A stretch of DNA of 64,000 nucleotides from Candidatus Scatomonas pullistercoris (GTDB taxonomy: Bacteria > Bacillota > Clostridia > Lachnospirales > Lachnospiraceae): assembly GCA_018713515.1 (NCBI GenBank), contig DVOO01000029.1, positions 1 through 64,000 of the forward strand, written 5' to 3'. The notes under the pieces are model-generated. The model saw only the letters and a program-made list of their open reading frames with translations, had not been told where the DNA came from and did not search any database. The first letter of the stretch is position 1. Every line of letters begins with the position of its first letter. The position numbers and the translations under genes were made by a program. Below are positions 16,777 through 26,011 of the stretch, in pieces.

Positions 16777-17306
16777 TCCCTGGTCATTAAATCTTTCTGA
16801 AGTCCTTCCAGATAGGGAACAAGCACTCCCTGTCCGTTTTCCAGAAAGAAAGAGCTGTCCAGCTCATCGATCCGAAAACTCTTCCTTCCTCCATCCTCCC
16901 GTCTTTTCCAGAATTTCTCCAGCTCCCTCAGACAGAGGTAGTAAAACAGATTCTCTCCTGAAAAATACAGAAGCAGGAATGCGATCCCCTTCTGCTGCTC
17001 AAACTCTCTCATAAACCGCATCTGGTGCTCGTGTACATTGGCCAGGGGAAACACATCCGTCTGGCATTCCTTCGCGTCAAAACAGACGGGAATCCCCTGG
17101 ACCGCTCCAATATAGTCTACGGTACTCTTTTTTTCAAAATATGCCAGGGTAATATGTCTGTGCTCCTGATCGATCTTAATGGGCGTGATGGGGGTCGGCA
17201 CTTTCTGGATCAGCGCCAGCCCCTTTTCCCGATACTGTTCATTAGTGCGGTTGATCAGATCCTCCAGCGTGGAGCCCCGAAGGCCTCTGGAATTCCAGGT
17301 TGCCAT
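16773..17306 (-). CDS. recU: Holliday junction resolvase RecU
   Basis: This 177-residue nuclease has the RecU pattern: an N-terminal basic strand region, then the PD-(D/E)xK-type core with TVDYIGAVQGIPVCFDAKEC (catalytic D and E-x-K equivalents within DYIG and DAKE), then HEHQMRFMREFE. It cleaves Holliday junctions in Firmicutes in place of RuvC, and works with RuvAB, encoded at 42.6-44.2 kb. It lies 12 bp after lepB on the same strand. Length is slightly short of the B. subtilis protein but complete. Confidence 0.9.
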   Translation of the reverse strand: MATWNSRGLRGSTLEDLINRTNEQYREKGLALIQKVPTPITPIKIDQEHRHITLAYFEKKSTVDYIGAVQGIPVCFDAKECQTDVFPLANVHEHQMRFMREFEQQKGIAFLLLYFSGENLFYYLCLRELEKFWKRREDGGRKSFRIDELDSSFFLENGQGVLVPYLEGLQKDLMTRD

Positions 17307-17318
17307 ACGCTTCTTCTC

Positions 17319-17900
17319 CTAACTGATCAGAGAAATCCGGTTCAGGGGCCAGTAGCGAAGCACTGCTTTTCCCAGAATCTTATCTCTCTCCACAAATTTG
17401 TTATTCCAGAACCTTGAATCATGGGAATTGTTCCTGTTATCTCCCATCATAAAATAGCACCCTTCGGGGACTTCGTAAACACCGTCTCCCTTGGCGCTGG
17501 GCGTTTCCGGACAAAAGCTGTCATCCAGCGGGGTTTCCGATCCGTCAATATAGACTTTCCCGTTCCGGATCGTCACCGTTTCCCCCGGAAGGCCGATAAT
17601 CCGCTTGATATAGAGCTGACTCTCATCGTCCGGATACCGGAAAATCACGATATCGAACCGCTCCGGGTCGCTGAAACGGTAGGCCAGCCGGTTCCCGAAT
17701 ATCTGATCCCCCACCATAATTGTATTCTGCATGGATTCCGATGGGATTCTGGCATTGACAATGACAAAGTTCTGCAGCAGGACCACTGCCACCACAACAA
17801 TAATGATCAGCCTGACGTATTCCCAGACTTCTCCGCCGATACTCTTTTTTTTCGTACCGTCAGTCTCCTGCTCCTTTTTTATTTCTTCCTGCTCACTCAT
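17319..17900 (-). CDS. lepB: signal peptidase I
   Basis: The 193-residue enzyme has a cytoplasmic acidic N-terminus, one membrane segment (about 32-52: LIIIVVVAVVLLQNFVIV), the catalytic Ser in IPSESMQ and the general-base Lys in YIKRIIGLPGE, followed by the MGDNRNNSHDSR box. It removes signal peptides on the outer face of the membrane. Length fits the single-anchor Gram-positive SipS type. The ATG overlaps the 3' end of the RluA-family gene by 8 bp. Confidence 0.95.
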   Translation of the reverse strand: MSEQEEIKKEQETDGTKKKSIGGEVWEYVRLIIIVVVAVVLLQNFVIVNARIPSESMQNTIMVGDQIFGNRLAYRFSDPERFDIVIFRYPDDESQLYIKRIIGLPGETVTIRNGKVYIDGSETPLDDSFCPETPSAKGDGVYEVPEGCYFMMGDNRNNSHDSRFWNNKFVERDKILGKAVLRYWPLNRISLIS

Positions 17901-18888
17901 GCAAAGCCTCCAATAAATTCAAGTTTGACAGAAGTTCCTTCAGCGGATCCGGCAGCGGCGCCGTAAGCGTTCTTCCGGCAAGCCCCTCCAGGGCGCCATC
18001 CAGATGGGGAAAACAGATTTTCCAGGCATGCAGGAACTGATGCTTCAGTCCGTACCCGTTTCCCCGGCCCGTATTCTGCGATAAGCCTCCGTACTTCCTG
18101 TCCCCGGCCAGAGGATGCCCGATGCTGGCCAGATGGCTCCGGATCTGATGGGTTCTGCCCGTGATCAGATCCACCTTCAGGAGAGTCAGACCTCTGCTGT
18201 TCCCCAGTGGCTCCCAGGCCGTCTCAATATAGGATGCGTCCTGCTCCGGCCTGCTGCTGATCCGCACCTGATTCCTCGCTCCGTCCTTTTTCAGATAGCC
18301 CATGATGTGTCCCGCCTCCCGGATTTCGCCCTCAGCCAGGGCCAGGTAATACTTTTTCATGGTCCGTTCCCGGAACAGTTCGGCCAGGGCCTGAGCTCCC
18401 GCCATAGTCTTTCCGGCCAGAATCAGTCCGCTTGTATTACGGTCCAGGCGGTTGGCAATGCCGGGGTGGAAGCTCTGGAGCTCTTCCCTGCGAAGCTCTC
18501 CGGTGCTCAGCAGATAGCCGGTAATATATTCCACGAGAGAGAGATCTCCCGGCGCCGCTTTCTGGGAAAGCATACCGGCCGGCTTGCTGACGGCCAGAAC
18601 CTCCCGGTCCTCGTACAGTACGGCAGAAGCCGGCAGCACCGGGAAAGCTGTACCCGGCGCTGTCCCCGCCCCCTGAAACTTTGCGAAGGTTTCATCGGAA
18701 AAAAACAGCCGGATGGCATCCCCTTCTCTTAGAAGTTCATTACCTCCTGCCCTCCGACCGTTTAAAATGATATTTTTTTTCCGCATCATTTTATATAAAA
18801 AACTTTTCCCGGCCGCCGGCAGATACCGGATCAGATACTTGTCCAGTCTCTGTCCCGCTTCCCGCGCCGTGATCCTGATTTCCTTCAT
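17893..18888 (-). CDS. RluA family pseudouridine synthase
   Basis: The 331-residue protein has an N-terminal S4 RNA-binding domain (about 1-60) and an RluA catalytic domain with the motif RLDRNTSGL, in which the Asp is the nucleophile. It converts uridines in structured RNA, probably 23S rRNA, to pseudouridine; the exact site cannot be read. I placed the start at 18888 because AAGG lies 9 nt upstream; the frame stays open further upstream without a signal. Genes on both sides on the same strand suggest an operon with lepB and recU. Confidence 0.9.
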   Translation of the reverse strand: MKEIRITAREAGQRLDKYLIRYLPAAGKSFLYKMMRKKNIILNGRRAGGNELLREGDAIRLFFSDETFAKFQGAGTAPGTAFPVLPASAVLYEDREVLAVSKPAGMLSQKAAPGDLSLVEYITGYLLSTGELRREELQSFHPGIANRLDRNTSGLILAGKTMAGAQALAELFRERTMKKYYLALAEGEIREAGHIMGYLKKDGARNQVRISSRPEQDASYIETAWEPLGNSRGLTLLKVDLITGRTHQIRSHLASIGHPLAGDRKYGGLSQNTGRGNGYGLKHQFLHAWKICFPHLDGALEGLAGRTLTAPLPDPLKELLSNLNLLEALHE

Positions 18889-18901
18889 ACACATCTTCCT
18901 T

Positions 18902-19528
18902 CTAAAGGGAAATAGCCAGAAGCAGATGTTTGACAAGCTCACTCCTGGTAAGATCCGGATATTTTTCATCCGGTGTAAAATTTCTGCCGGCTGCCGCCTC
19001 CAGATCCGCCTGACGGATTCTCAGGGTGTCCAGCCGCTCCAGAAACGCTTTCTTCTGATCAAAAATTTTGACCGTCATTTTATACTTGTTGGCCCGGAGT
19101 GTTTTTGTAATATGCTGCTCCATAAAATCCAGATCCTTCCTCCTGGCCGGCCGGTCCGTATAGGCTGCCACATACTCGCCGCAGATGGCCGCCGCATCCA
19201 CAAATATACTGATGTCCCGCGTCGTCATATACATCTCATAGGCCATAAGCAAATCGCCCGCATGGGGCTGGATTTCCTCATACAGCTCCCTACGCATGGG
19301 CTTCTGCATCCACATCATGATCATGCTCACCAGAGACATACAGGCCGGAATGCAGCCCACCAGGGCAATGATCGTATAGATATTATACCGGTCCCCCTGA
19401 TTCAGCACCATACCCACTGTAAAAAAGGCAGCGGGCAGGAGAAAACAGGCCAGTGTCCTAAGGAGCCTTGTCCGCTTCTGTTTCTGTATATAACCGAAAT
19501 CGCCCTTCCGTATCTTTGAACTCTTCAT
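18902..19528 (-). CDS. uncharacterised two-helix membrane protein
   Basis: I do not recognise a characterised family. The 208-residue protein has a basic N-terminus, two membrane helices (about 23-42 and 51-73) and a soluble C-terminal part of about 130 residues rich in charged helices (FMEQHITKTLRANKYKM; KKAFLERLDTL). The topology suggests both ends in the cytoplasm. It is preceded by AAAGGAG and sits between ygiQ and the RluA-type gene, all on the same strand. The C-terminal part could be a helical interaction domain. Confidence 0.75.
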   Translation of the reverse strand: MKSSKIRKGDFGYIQKQKRTRLLRTLACFLLPAAFFTVGMVLNQGDRYNIYTIIALVGCIPACMSLVSMIMMWMQKPMRRELYEEIQPHAGDLLMAYEMYMTTRDISIFVDAAAICGEYVAAYTDRPARRKDLDFMEQHITKTLRANKYKMTVKIFDQKKAFLERLDTLRIRQADLEAAAGRNFTPDEKYPDLTRSELVKHLLLAISL

Positions 19529-19567
19529 CCCTGCTCCTTTTCTTCCACCGCCAATTTTACCAGAGAA

Positions 19568-21394
19568 TCATCTTTTAGACAAGCGCTTTCTTTTCTGCCC
19601 CGGCGGCTGCGGGCGGATCAGCGCCCGCGGCCCGTATCCGATCAGATCCCGCCTCCCGCAGCCAATGAGCGCCTCCCGCACAAGCTCATAATTCTGCGGC
19701 GCCCGGTACTGGATCAGCGCTCTCTGCATGGCCTTCTCCCGTGTTCCTCTGGGAATGTGAAGCTTTTCCCCGGTAAGCGGATTTTTCCCTGTGTAGTACA
19801 TGCAGGTAGACACCGTAGAGGGGGTTGGATAAAAGTCCTGGGCCTGTTCCGGGATAAATCCCATATCCCGGATATATTCTGCCAGCTCCACCGCGTCCTT
19901 CAGAGTACAGCCCGGATGCGAGGACATAAAATAGGGGAGAACATACTGCTGCTTTCCGCTTTTCCGGTTGTACAGATCAAACTTTTTCAGAAATTCCTGA
20001 TAAACCCTGTGGGAGGGCTTTCCCATACAGCGGAGCACCCTCTCGGAAACATGCTCCGGCGCTACCCGCAGCTGGCCGCTGATGTGATGGCGGATCAGTT
20101 CCCTCAGAAATGTATCCTCCCGGTCTGCCAGAACATAGTCAAAACGGATCCCGGAACGGATAAACACACGGCGGATTCCCGGTATCTGCCGCAGATCCTT
20201 CAGAATTTCCACGTATTTCCGGTGATCCGCCCTGAGATTCGGGCAGGGCTCTGGAAACAGGCACTGCCTGTGGCTGCAGACGCCCTTTTCTATCTGTTTT
20301 TCACAGGCAGGCCCGGTAAAATCCGCGGTCGGGCCCCCCACATCATGGATGTATCCCTTAAATTTCGGATCACGGATCAGAAGCCTGGCCTCCCTGTGGA
20401 GGGATTCTCTGCTCCGGGCCTGTACCACTCTTCCCTGATGGAAATTAAGCGCGCAGAAATTGCAGCCCCCGAAACATCCGCGGCTGCTGGTCAGTGAAAA
20501 ACGTATTTCGGCAAAAGCGGGAATTCCTCCCGCCTGGTCATACATGGGATGCCAGGTCCGCATATAGGGAAGCTCGTGCACATCGTCCAGCTCCTGCTCT
20601 GTCAGCGGGGCAGCCGGGGGATTCTGCACCACATAGCCCCTGGTTCCGTAATCCTCCGCCAGAACTCTTCCCGTGACCGCGTCCGTGTTTTCATACTGAA
20701 TACGGAAGCTCTCCGCGTAGGCTTCCTTATCTGAGGAAACCCTTTCCCAGCCCGGCAGGAACAGGGGATTCGTCATGGCAGGTATTTTTTTCGTCTTATA
20801 GACAGTTCCAGGTATAAAGGTCAGCTCTGATACCGGCAGGCCGCTGTCCAGCGCATCTGCGATGGCCGTTATGGATCGCTCTCCCATGCCATAGGAGATC
20901 AGATCCGCGCCGGAATCCAGAAGAACGGAGCGCTTCACCTTATCCGCCCAGTAATCGTAATGGGCCAGTCTGCGCAGACTGGCCTCTATGCCCCCCAGTA
21001 TGATGGGTGTATGCCTGAAGGTCCGCCGGATCAGATTTCCGTAAACTGTTACCGCCCGGTCGGGCCGAAGCCCCGCCTGTCCGCCCGGGGAGTAGGCGTC
21101 CGTGCTCCTCTTCTTTTTTGCCGCTGTATAGTGATTCACCATGGAATCCATATTCCCGGAAGAAACGAGGAAGGCCAGCCGCGGCTCGCCGAAAACAGCA
21201 ATGCTTTCCTCCCTTCTCCAGTCAGGCTGCGGTATGAGCGCCACACGGTATCCCCGGGATTCCAGTACCCGGCTGATTACAGCCGGGCCAAAGGAGGAAT
21301 GATCCACATACGCGTCTCCGATCACATATACAAAATCCGGCCGCTCCCAGCCCAGCTTTTCCATCTCTTCTCTTGTAACCGGCAAAAATCCCAT
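19568..21394 (-). CDS. YgiQ family radical SAM protein (UPF0313)
   Basis: This 608-residue protein has a B12-binding-like N-terminal segment (FVYVIGDAYVDHSSFGPAVI) and a radical SAM core with the cluster motif C-x3-C-x2-C in SSRGCFGGCNFCALN (about 310), followed by RSRESLHREARLL. It uses S-adenosylmethionine and a [4Fe-4S] cluster. The substrate of the YgiQ family is not established. C-terminal DUF3362-like sequence (IPRGTREKAMQRALIQYR, ending basic) is present. Length is normal. The start follows GGAG. Confidence 0.92.
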   Translation of the reverse strand: MGFLPVTREEMEKLGWERPDFVYVIGDAYVDHSSFGPAVISRVLESRGYRVALIPQPDWRREESIAVFGEPRLAFLVSSGNMDSMVNHYTAAKKKRSTDAYSPGGQAGLRPDRAVTVYGNLIRRTFRHTPIILGGIEASLRRLAHYDYWADKVKRSVLLDSGADLISYGMGERSITAIADALDSGLPVSELTFIPGTVYKTKKIPAMTNPLFLPGWERVSSDKEAYAESFRIQYENTDAVTGRVLAEDYGTRGYVVQNPPAAPLTEQELDDVHELPYMRTWHPMYDQAGGIPAFAEIRFSLTSSRGCFGGCNFCALNFHQGRVVQARSRESLHREARLLIRDPKFKGYIHDVGGPTADFTGPACEKQIEKGVCSHRQCLFPEPCPNLRADHRKYVEILKDLRQIPGIRRVFIRSGIRFDYVLADREDTFLRELIRHHISGQLRVAPEHVSERVLRCMGKPSHRVYQEFLKKFDLYNRKSGKQQYVLPYFMSSHPGCTLKDAVELAEYIRDMGFIPEQAQDFYPTPSTVSTCMYYTGKNPLTGEKLHIPRGTREKAMQRALIQYRAPQNYELVREALIGCGRRDLIGYGPRALIRPQPPGQKRKRLSKR

Positions 21395-21405
21395 GCTCTG
21401 CTCCC

Positions 21406-22137
21406 CTATTCCTTTCCGTTTTTCAGCTCCAGCAGCGCCCTCTGCTCTTCCTCCGCAAGACGCCTGTACTGCCCCGGCTTCAGCGTCTCATCCAGCTTCA
21501 GGGGTCCCATGGAGATCCTTTTCAGGTACGTCACCCTTTTATCCAGGGCCTCAAACATCCGTTTGATCTGATGAAAACGCCCTTCTTCAATCGTCACAAT
21601 CACTTCGCTGATTCCCCCGGCTTCCAGGATAAACAGCTCCGCAGGAAGTGTCGGCATTTCATCCCCGATATCCAGTCCCTCCCGGAAAGCCTGCTGATCC
21701 GCGCTTCCCACATGCCCGTCGATCACCGCAAAGTATTCCTTTTTTACGTGCTTTTTCGGCGACAGCAGCCGGTGCGCCAGCTTTCCGTCGTTGGTAATCA
21801 GCAAAAGTCCCTCTGTATCTTTATCCAGGCGGCCCACCGGGGATAGATCCCTGCGCCGCAGGGCGGGAAGCAGTTCCAGCACGGTCTTTTCCCTCCTGTC
21901 CCGGGTAGCCGTCACCACCCCCTGGGGCTTATTCAGCATAAAATACTGAAACTCTTCATAGGGTACCGGCACACCCTGAAGGGAAACGGAATCCCGCTCC
22001 ACATCCACACGGAAATCCGCCTTATATACTGTCTCGCCGTTCACTGCCGCCTGGCCCTGCCGGATGCGCTGCCGGATGCCGGTGCGGGAATCCACGCCCA
22101 TATCTGCCAAATACTTGTCCAGCCGGATTTTTTTCAT
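21406..22137 (-). CDS. RsuA/RluB/RluF-type rRNA pseudouridine synthase
   Basis: The 243-residue protein begins with an S4 domain (IRLDKYLADMGV) and has the catalytic GRLDKDTEGLLLITNDG motif of the RsuA family. It isomerises a uridine in rRNA, with 16S position 516 the most likely target for a Firmicute of this length. An AGGAGG element precedes the ATG. The gene lies 12 bp before ygiQ and 19 bp after the rRNA methyltransferase gene, so it is in an RNA-modification cluster. Confidence 0.92.
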   Translation of the reverse strand: MKKIRLDKYLADMGVDSRTGIRQRIRQGQAAVNGETVYKADFRVDVERDSVSLQGVPVPYEEFQYFMLNKPQGVVTATRDRREKTVLELLPALRRRDLSPVGRLDKDTEGLLLITNDGKLAHRLLSPKKHVKKEYFAVIDGHVGSADQQAFREGLDIGDEMPTLPAELFILEAGGISEVIVTIEEGRFHQIKRMFEALDKRVTYLKRISMGPLKLDETLKPGQYRRLAEEEQRALLELKNGKE

Positions 22138-22155
22138 GCTTGTCCTCCTGTACTG

Positions 22156-23529
22156 CTATTGCCACCGCCAGCCGGGATGGTACTTATTTTTAAGGTTCTG
22201 CCCGGCCATCTTCCCAAATCCAAGCGGAAACCCGTCGGTGCACACCAGCTGCCAGCCTGCGCCGCGCTCCGTCGGCGTATCCTCCGCCCCGACAGAAATC
22301 GTCTCCCCCTTCAGATATTTAACAGTCCGCGGATCCTCCGAAGAAAAATCCAGAACAGAATCAAATTCGTCCATTCCAAGAGCCATGGCCAGCGCCTGAT
22401 AGGGCTCGAACCTCTGCTTACGCACCGTTCCCGCCAGAAGGCCTGTCCGCAGATAACGGATTCCGCTCCGGACTTCCATTCCCGGCAAAAGGCAGTAAAG
22501 CTGATCTTTCTGTATCCGGAAGTTCATTTCAGAAAAGTCCTTTTTTACATGACCCAGAAACTCCTTCGCGGCTTCCGGAAGCTCCCGGAAACTGCAGATA
22601 CCATCTGTCTTTCCCGCAGGCCTCCCCGAGCGGCATATCTCTCCCTCCTTTTTCAGGAGCATCAAAAAGTGTCCCTCCCCTTCCATTCTGTGAGGGTAAA
22701 TCCGCACCGCCTCCTTCAAGCCCAGCAGTCCCGGCTCAAATCCGTGAAAACCCGGGACCGCATCCTCCGGAGAGAGATCCGGATGCTTTTCCAGAAGGCG
22801 CAGGATCTGTTTCTCATTCTCCGCAACTGAAAAGGTGCAGGTGGAGTAAAGCATCCTTCCCCCGGGACGCAGCATCCGGTACGCCTGTTCCAGAAGCTCT
22901 TCCTGCACCCGGGTATACGTTTCTGGCCCGGAATTCTCCCAGTAAGACGCCATACGGCCGTCTCTGCGGAACATTCCCTCTCCCGAGCAGGGCGCGTCAA
23001 CCAGGATCTTATCAAAAGCCTGCGGATACTTATCTGCCAGCCTGGCCGGGTCTTCGCTGGTGACGAAGAGATTCGGTATTCCGGCCAGCTCCAGATTTTT
23101 CAGAAGCGCCCCTGCCCTGGAAGCACTGATATCATTGGCCAGCAGAAATCCTCTTCCCGCAAGACGCGCTCCCAGTTCCGTAGCCTTCCCTCCCGGGGCC
23201 GCGCAGAGATCCAGCACCCGGTCTCCCGGTTCCACCGGGAGACGCGACGCGGGCGTCATGGCGCTGGGCTCCTGAATATAATACAGGCCTGCATAGTAAT
23301 GAGGATGCCTGGCCGCAGAGACCGCACCCTCATAATAAAAGCCATTATCGATCCACGGCACCTTCCGCAGATGAAAGTTCGTAATTCCGGAAAACTCCTC
23401 CGGACTCAGCTTCCGTCTATTGACCCTGAGCCCGCTGGCCGGTTCCTGGTCAAAGCTTGCAAGATAGGCCCCGTATTCCTTTCCCAGAAGTTCCCGCATC
23501 TCCTGACAGTATCTTTCCGGTAATTTCAT
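22156..23529 (-). CDS. rRNA cytosine-C5-methyltransferase (RsmF/NOL1-NOP2-Sun family)
   Basis: The 457-residue enzyme has the SAM-binding LDLCAAPGGKATEL motif, the DAPCSGEGMFRRD motif and the catalytic STCTFSVAENE motif, each cysteine acting in base attack or release. A C-terminal PUA-like region (YLRTGLLAGTVRKQRFEPYQALAMAL) is typical of RsmF. It makes 5-methylcytosine in rRNA. The start follows GGAGAAG. It is co-directional with the pseudouridine synthase and with the alarmone synthetase 15 bp upstream. Confidence 0.93.
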   Translation of the reverse strand: MKLPERYCQEMRELLGKEYGAYLASFDQEPASGLRVNRRKLSPEEFSGITNFHLRKVPWIDNGFYYEGAVSAARHPHYYAGLYYIQEPSAMTPASRLPVEPGDRVLDLCAAPGGKATELGARLAGRGFLLANDISASRAGALLKNLELAGIPNLFVTSEDPARLADKYPQAFDKILVDAPCSGEGMFRRDGRMASYWENSGPETYTRVQEELLEQAYRMLRPGGRMLYSTCTFSVAENEKQILRLLEKHPDLSPEDAVPGFHGFEPGLLGLKEAVRIYPHRMEGEGHFLMLLKKEGEICRSGRPAGKTDGICSFRELPEAAKEFLGHVKKDFSEMNFRIQKDQLYCLLPGMEVRSGIRYLRTGLLAGTVRKQRFEPYQALAMALGMDEFDSVLDFSSEDPRTVKYLKGETISVGAEDTPTERGAGWQLVCTDGFPLGFGKMAGQNLKNKYHPGWRWQ

Positions 23530-23544
23530 CTTCTTCTCCGCATC

Positions 23545-24357
23545 CTACAGTCCTGCCGTCACGCTCTGCGCCCGGTATCCCTCGGCAATCTGATCCAGTT
23601 CCGTGTGAAAGCGCTTTAGTTCATCCATATCGTTCAGCGCGTAAATCCTGTAAAATTCTTCCTGAATCTTCTCCACCTCACGGCGGCTGGTGATCCGGTA
23701 TAGATTCTCAATGGCTGTTAAAATATCCGCCACCATCCTGTGCTGAAGCTGAGAAGAAAGCTGCGCATCCATAATCTCATTCCGAACCGAAGACATCTCA
23801 TTATCCAGAGCGATGATCGCATCGGCGGCATTGCTGAGCCGCTGCCTGATGTGCTCCGGAATGTTGGTCTTATACTTATACTGCAGAGAGTGCTCCACCG
23901 TTGCCCAGAAATCCATGGCCAGTGTCCGGATCTGGATCTCCATCTGGATTTTTTTCGGTCCCTCCAGGGTCTGCACCGTGTAAAAAATGATCAGATGGTA
24001 GCTTCTGTATCCGCTCTCCTTCATATGTTTTACGTAATCCTTTTCATACTGGACCTCTATGTCTGAACGCTCCTCGATCAGCTGGGCCACCTTCTCAATA
24101 TCCTCCACAAACTGGCAGGTAATCCGCACGCCAGCGATATCTTCGATCAGCTCCTCCATCTGATCCATGGGGATTCCCTTTTTCTTCATTTTGTCCAGTA
24201 TACTGTTGACTGTCTTTACTCTTCCGCTGACATGTTCAATCGGACAGTACAGCCCCCTGTCCTGGAATTCTTTTTTCATGTGCTGGAATTTGAGAACCAG
24301 CTCCTGTACAGCAAGCTCATAGGGCTCCAGTAATTTATGCCATAACAATATATCCAT
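23545..24357 (-). CDS. small alarmone synthetase (RelA/SpoT synthetase domain, RelQ-like)
   Basis: The 270-residue protein consists of a stand-alone (p)ppGpp synthetase domain: IEHVSGRVKTVNSILDKM, DIAGVRITCQFVEDI, ESGYRSYHLIIFY and EIQIRTLAMDFWATVEH, with the Mg-binding Asp and catalytic Glu in place. A helical C-terminal part of about 90 residues follows. There is no hydrolase or TGS domain. It makes pppGpp/ppGpp from GTP/GDP and ATP in stress. The ATG follows AAAGGA at 8-9 nt spacing. Transcription is probably independent from pepD, 107 bp upstream. Confidence 0.92.
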   Translation of the reverse strand: MDILLWHKLLEPYELAVQELVLKFQHMKKEFQDRGLYCPIEHVSGRVKTVNSILDKMKKKGIPMDQMEELIEDIAGVRITCQFVEDIEKVAQLIEERSDIEVQYEKDYVKHMKESGYRSYHLIIFYTVQTLEGPKKIQMEIQIRTLAMDFWATVEHSLQYKYKTNIPEHIRQRLSNAADAIIALDNEMSSVRNEIMDAQLSSQLQHRMVADILTAIENLYRITSRREVEKIQEEFYRIYALNDMDELKRFHTELDQIAEGYRAQSVTAGL

Positions 24358-24464
24358 GGTATTACAGTCCTTTTCTAAAAATCCACCTTTACTATATCAT
24401 AATTTTTTCTGCTTGGCCAGCCATCCGCAATCTCTCTATATATATGAGCCATTTGCCGAAAATA

Positions 24465-25913
24465 TTACCTGATTTTTTCAAGAACCCGGAGAAGAAAGGC
24501 GTAGACCCGTCCTGCGGAGGACACAGACAGCTTTTCCTCTGTTGTATGGATGTCCAGAATATCCGGACCGATGGATACGCAGTCCAGATCCTCCAGCGCC
24601 CCGTAAAAAAGTCCACATTCCAGCCCCGCATGAATCACATCCACCCGCGGTTCATACCCGTACATTTCGCGCCAGACTTCTGCCATCATCTCCCGGAGCG
24701 GCGACTCCCGCCGAAACTCCCATGCAGGATACGAACCGGAAGCCTCGTACTCTCCTCCCAGAAATTCCGTCAGGTAGCAGATGCGGTCTGCCAGGGCCTC
24801 CTTCGCGCTTCCCAGGGAACTTCGGACACTGACAGACGCCTCCAGATATTCCGGAGTCAGCTTCAGAATTCCCAGATTCGAAGAGGTCTGCACCAGCCCT
24901 GAAATTTCCCCGCTCATTTTTTCAATCCCATCTGGCACGTTCATCAGGAAAAAAATCACTTTCTGCAGGCTTGTGGGATGCAGACCCGGTTCTGTCCCCG
25001 CCCCCTTAGACGTCACTTCAATGCGGATCTGTGTCTCAGATCCTTCGTACTCTTTTGAAAATTCTTCCTGCAGCTGTGCGAGACTGCTTTTCAGCAGTTC
25101 CCCGTCTCCGCTGTCTACAGCCAGGAGCATTCTCGTCTCCCGGGGAATCGCATTGTCCTTTTCTCCTCCCTCCAGTTCTGAAAGCACATACTCCGTCTGC
25201 TGCCCCAGCCGGTACAGAAGGCGTCCCGCCAGAAGATTGGCGTTCGCTCTGTTCTTATCGATCTCGCTGCCGGAATGGCCGCCGGCCAGACCTGTAATTT
25301 TTATCTCGTACCAGAAGCCTGATACAGCGCCAAAGCGCACCGGCAGCCGACAGCCCGCTGTCAGTCCCCCGGCACATCCGGCCAGGAGATGACCTTCCTC
25401 CTCCGAGTCCAGATTGATGAGAATGCGTCCTTTCAGCGCCGACATATCCAGGGCTGCCGCCCCCAGCATCCCTATCTCCTCATCCGAAGTAAAAACAGCC
25501 TCCAGCGGAGGATGCGCCGCCGTATCGCTTTCCAGAACCGCCAGCATGTACGCCGCTCCGATGCCATCATCTCCGCCCAGCGTGGTATCTTCCGCATACA
25601 GGTAATCTCCCTCCGCTTTCAGCTTTAATCCCTGATGCAGAAAATCATGGGAAGAACCGGGCTTCTTCTCGCAGACCATATCTGTATGCCCCTGCAGAAT
25701 GACCGTAGGAGCCTTCTCGTAGCCTTCTGTACCCTTTTTTCGTATCACAACATTGTTTGCTGCGTCCCGGCTGGCTTCCAGGCCATGCTCCGCCGCGAAC
25801 CGCATCAGATAGCTGCTGATTTTATCCGTATTGCGGGAACCTCTCGGAATCCCACTGATCGTCTGAAAATAAAAAAATACACGTTCCGGATTTATCTCCG
25901 ATACTGCCTTCAT
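24465..25913 (-). CDS. pepD: aminoacyl-histidine dipeptidase (PepD, M20 family)
   Basis: This 482-residue metallopeptidase has the M20 zinc motifs QGHTDMVCEK, LGGDDGIG and TSDEEIGMLG and the lid-domain residues GLAGGHSG. It cleaves Xaa-His and other dipeptides (carnosine-type) in the cytoplasm. Downstream of hisIE the cell makes histidine, so this is more likely peptide salvage than linked regulation. The start was set at 25913, 8 nt after GGAGG; earlier Mets at 25919 and 25943 are less well placed. It is divergent from the ylbJ gene. Confidence 0.92.
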   Translation of the reverse strand: MKAVSEINPERVFFYFQTISGIPRGSRNTDKISSYLMRFAAEHGLEASRDAANNVVIRKKGTEGYEKAPTVILQGHTDMVCEKKPGSSHDFLHQGLKLKAEGDYLYAEDTTLGGDDGIGAAYMLAVLESDTAAHPPLEAVFTSDEEIGMLGAAALDMSALKGRILINLDSEEEGHLLAGCAGGLTAGCRLPVRFGAVSGFWYEIKITGLAGGHSGSEIDKNRANANLLAGRLLYRLGQQTEYVLSELEGGEKDNAIPRETRMLLAVDSGDGELLKSSLAQLQEEFSKEYEGSETQIRIEVTSKGAGTEPGLHPTSLQKVIFFLMNVPDGIEKMSGEISGLVQTSSNLGILKLTPEYLEASVSVRSSLGSAKEALADRICYLTEFLGGEYEASGSYPAWEFRRESPLREMMAEVWREMYGYEPRVDVIHAGLECGLFYGALEDLDCVSIGPDILDIHTTEEKLSVSSAGRVYAFLLRVLEKIR

Positions 25914-26011
25914 ATTCATTGCCTCCAATCTGCTCTTTTTCATTTTTACACACCTATTTAAAAAAAGCAAGGCATATACATTAACAAAACAAGCCGGGAC
26001 AGGGATATGCC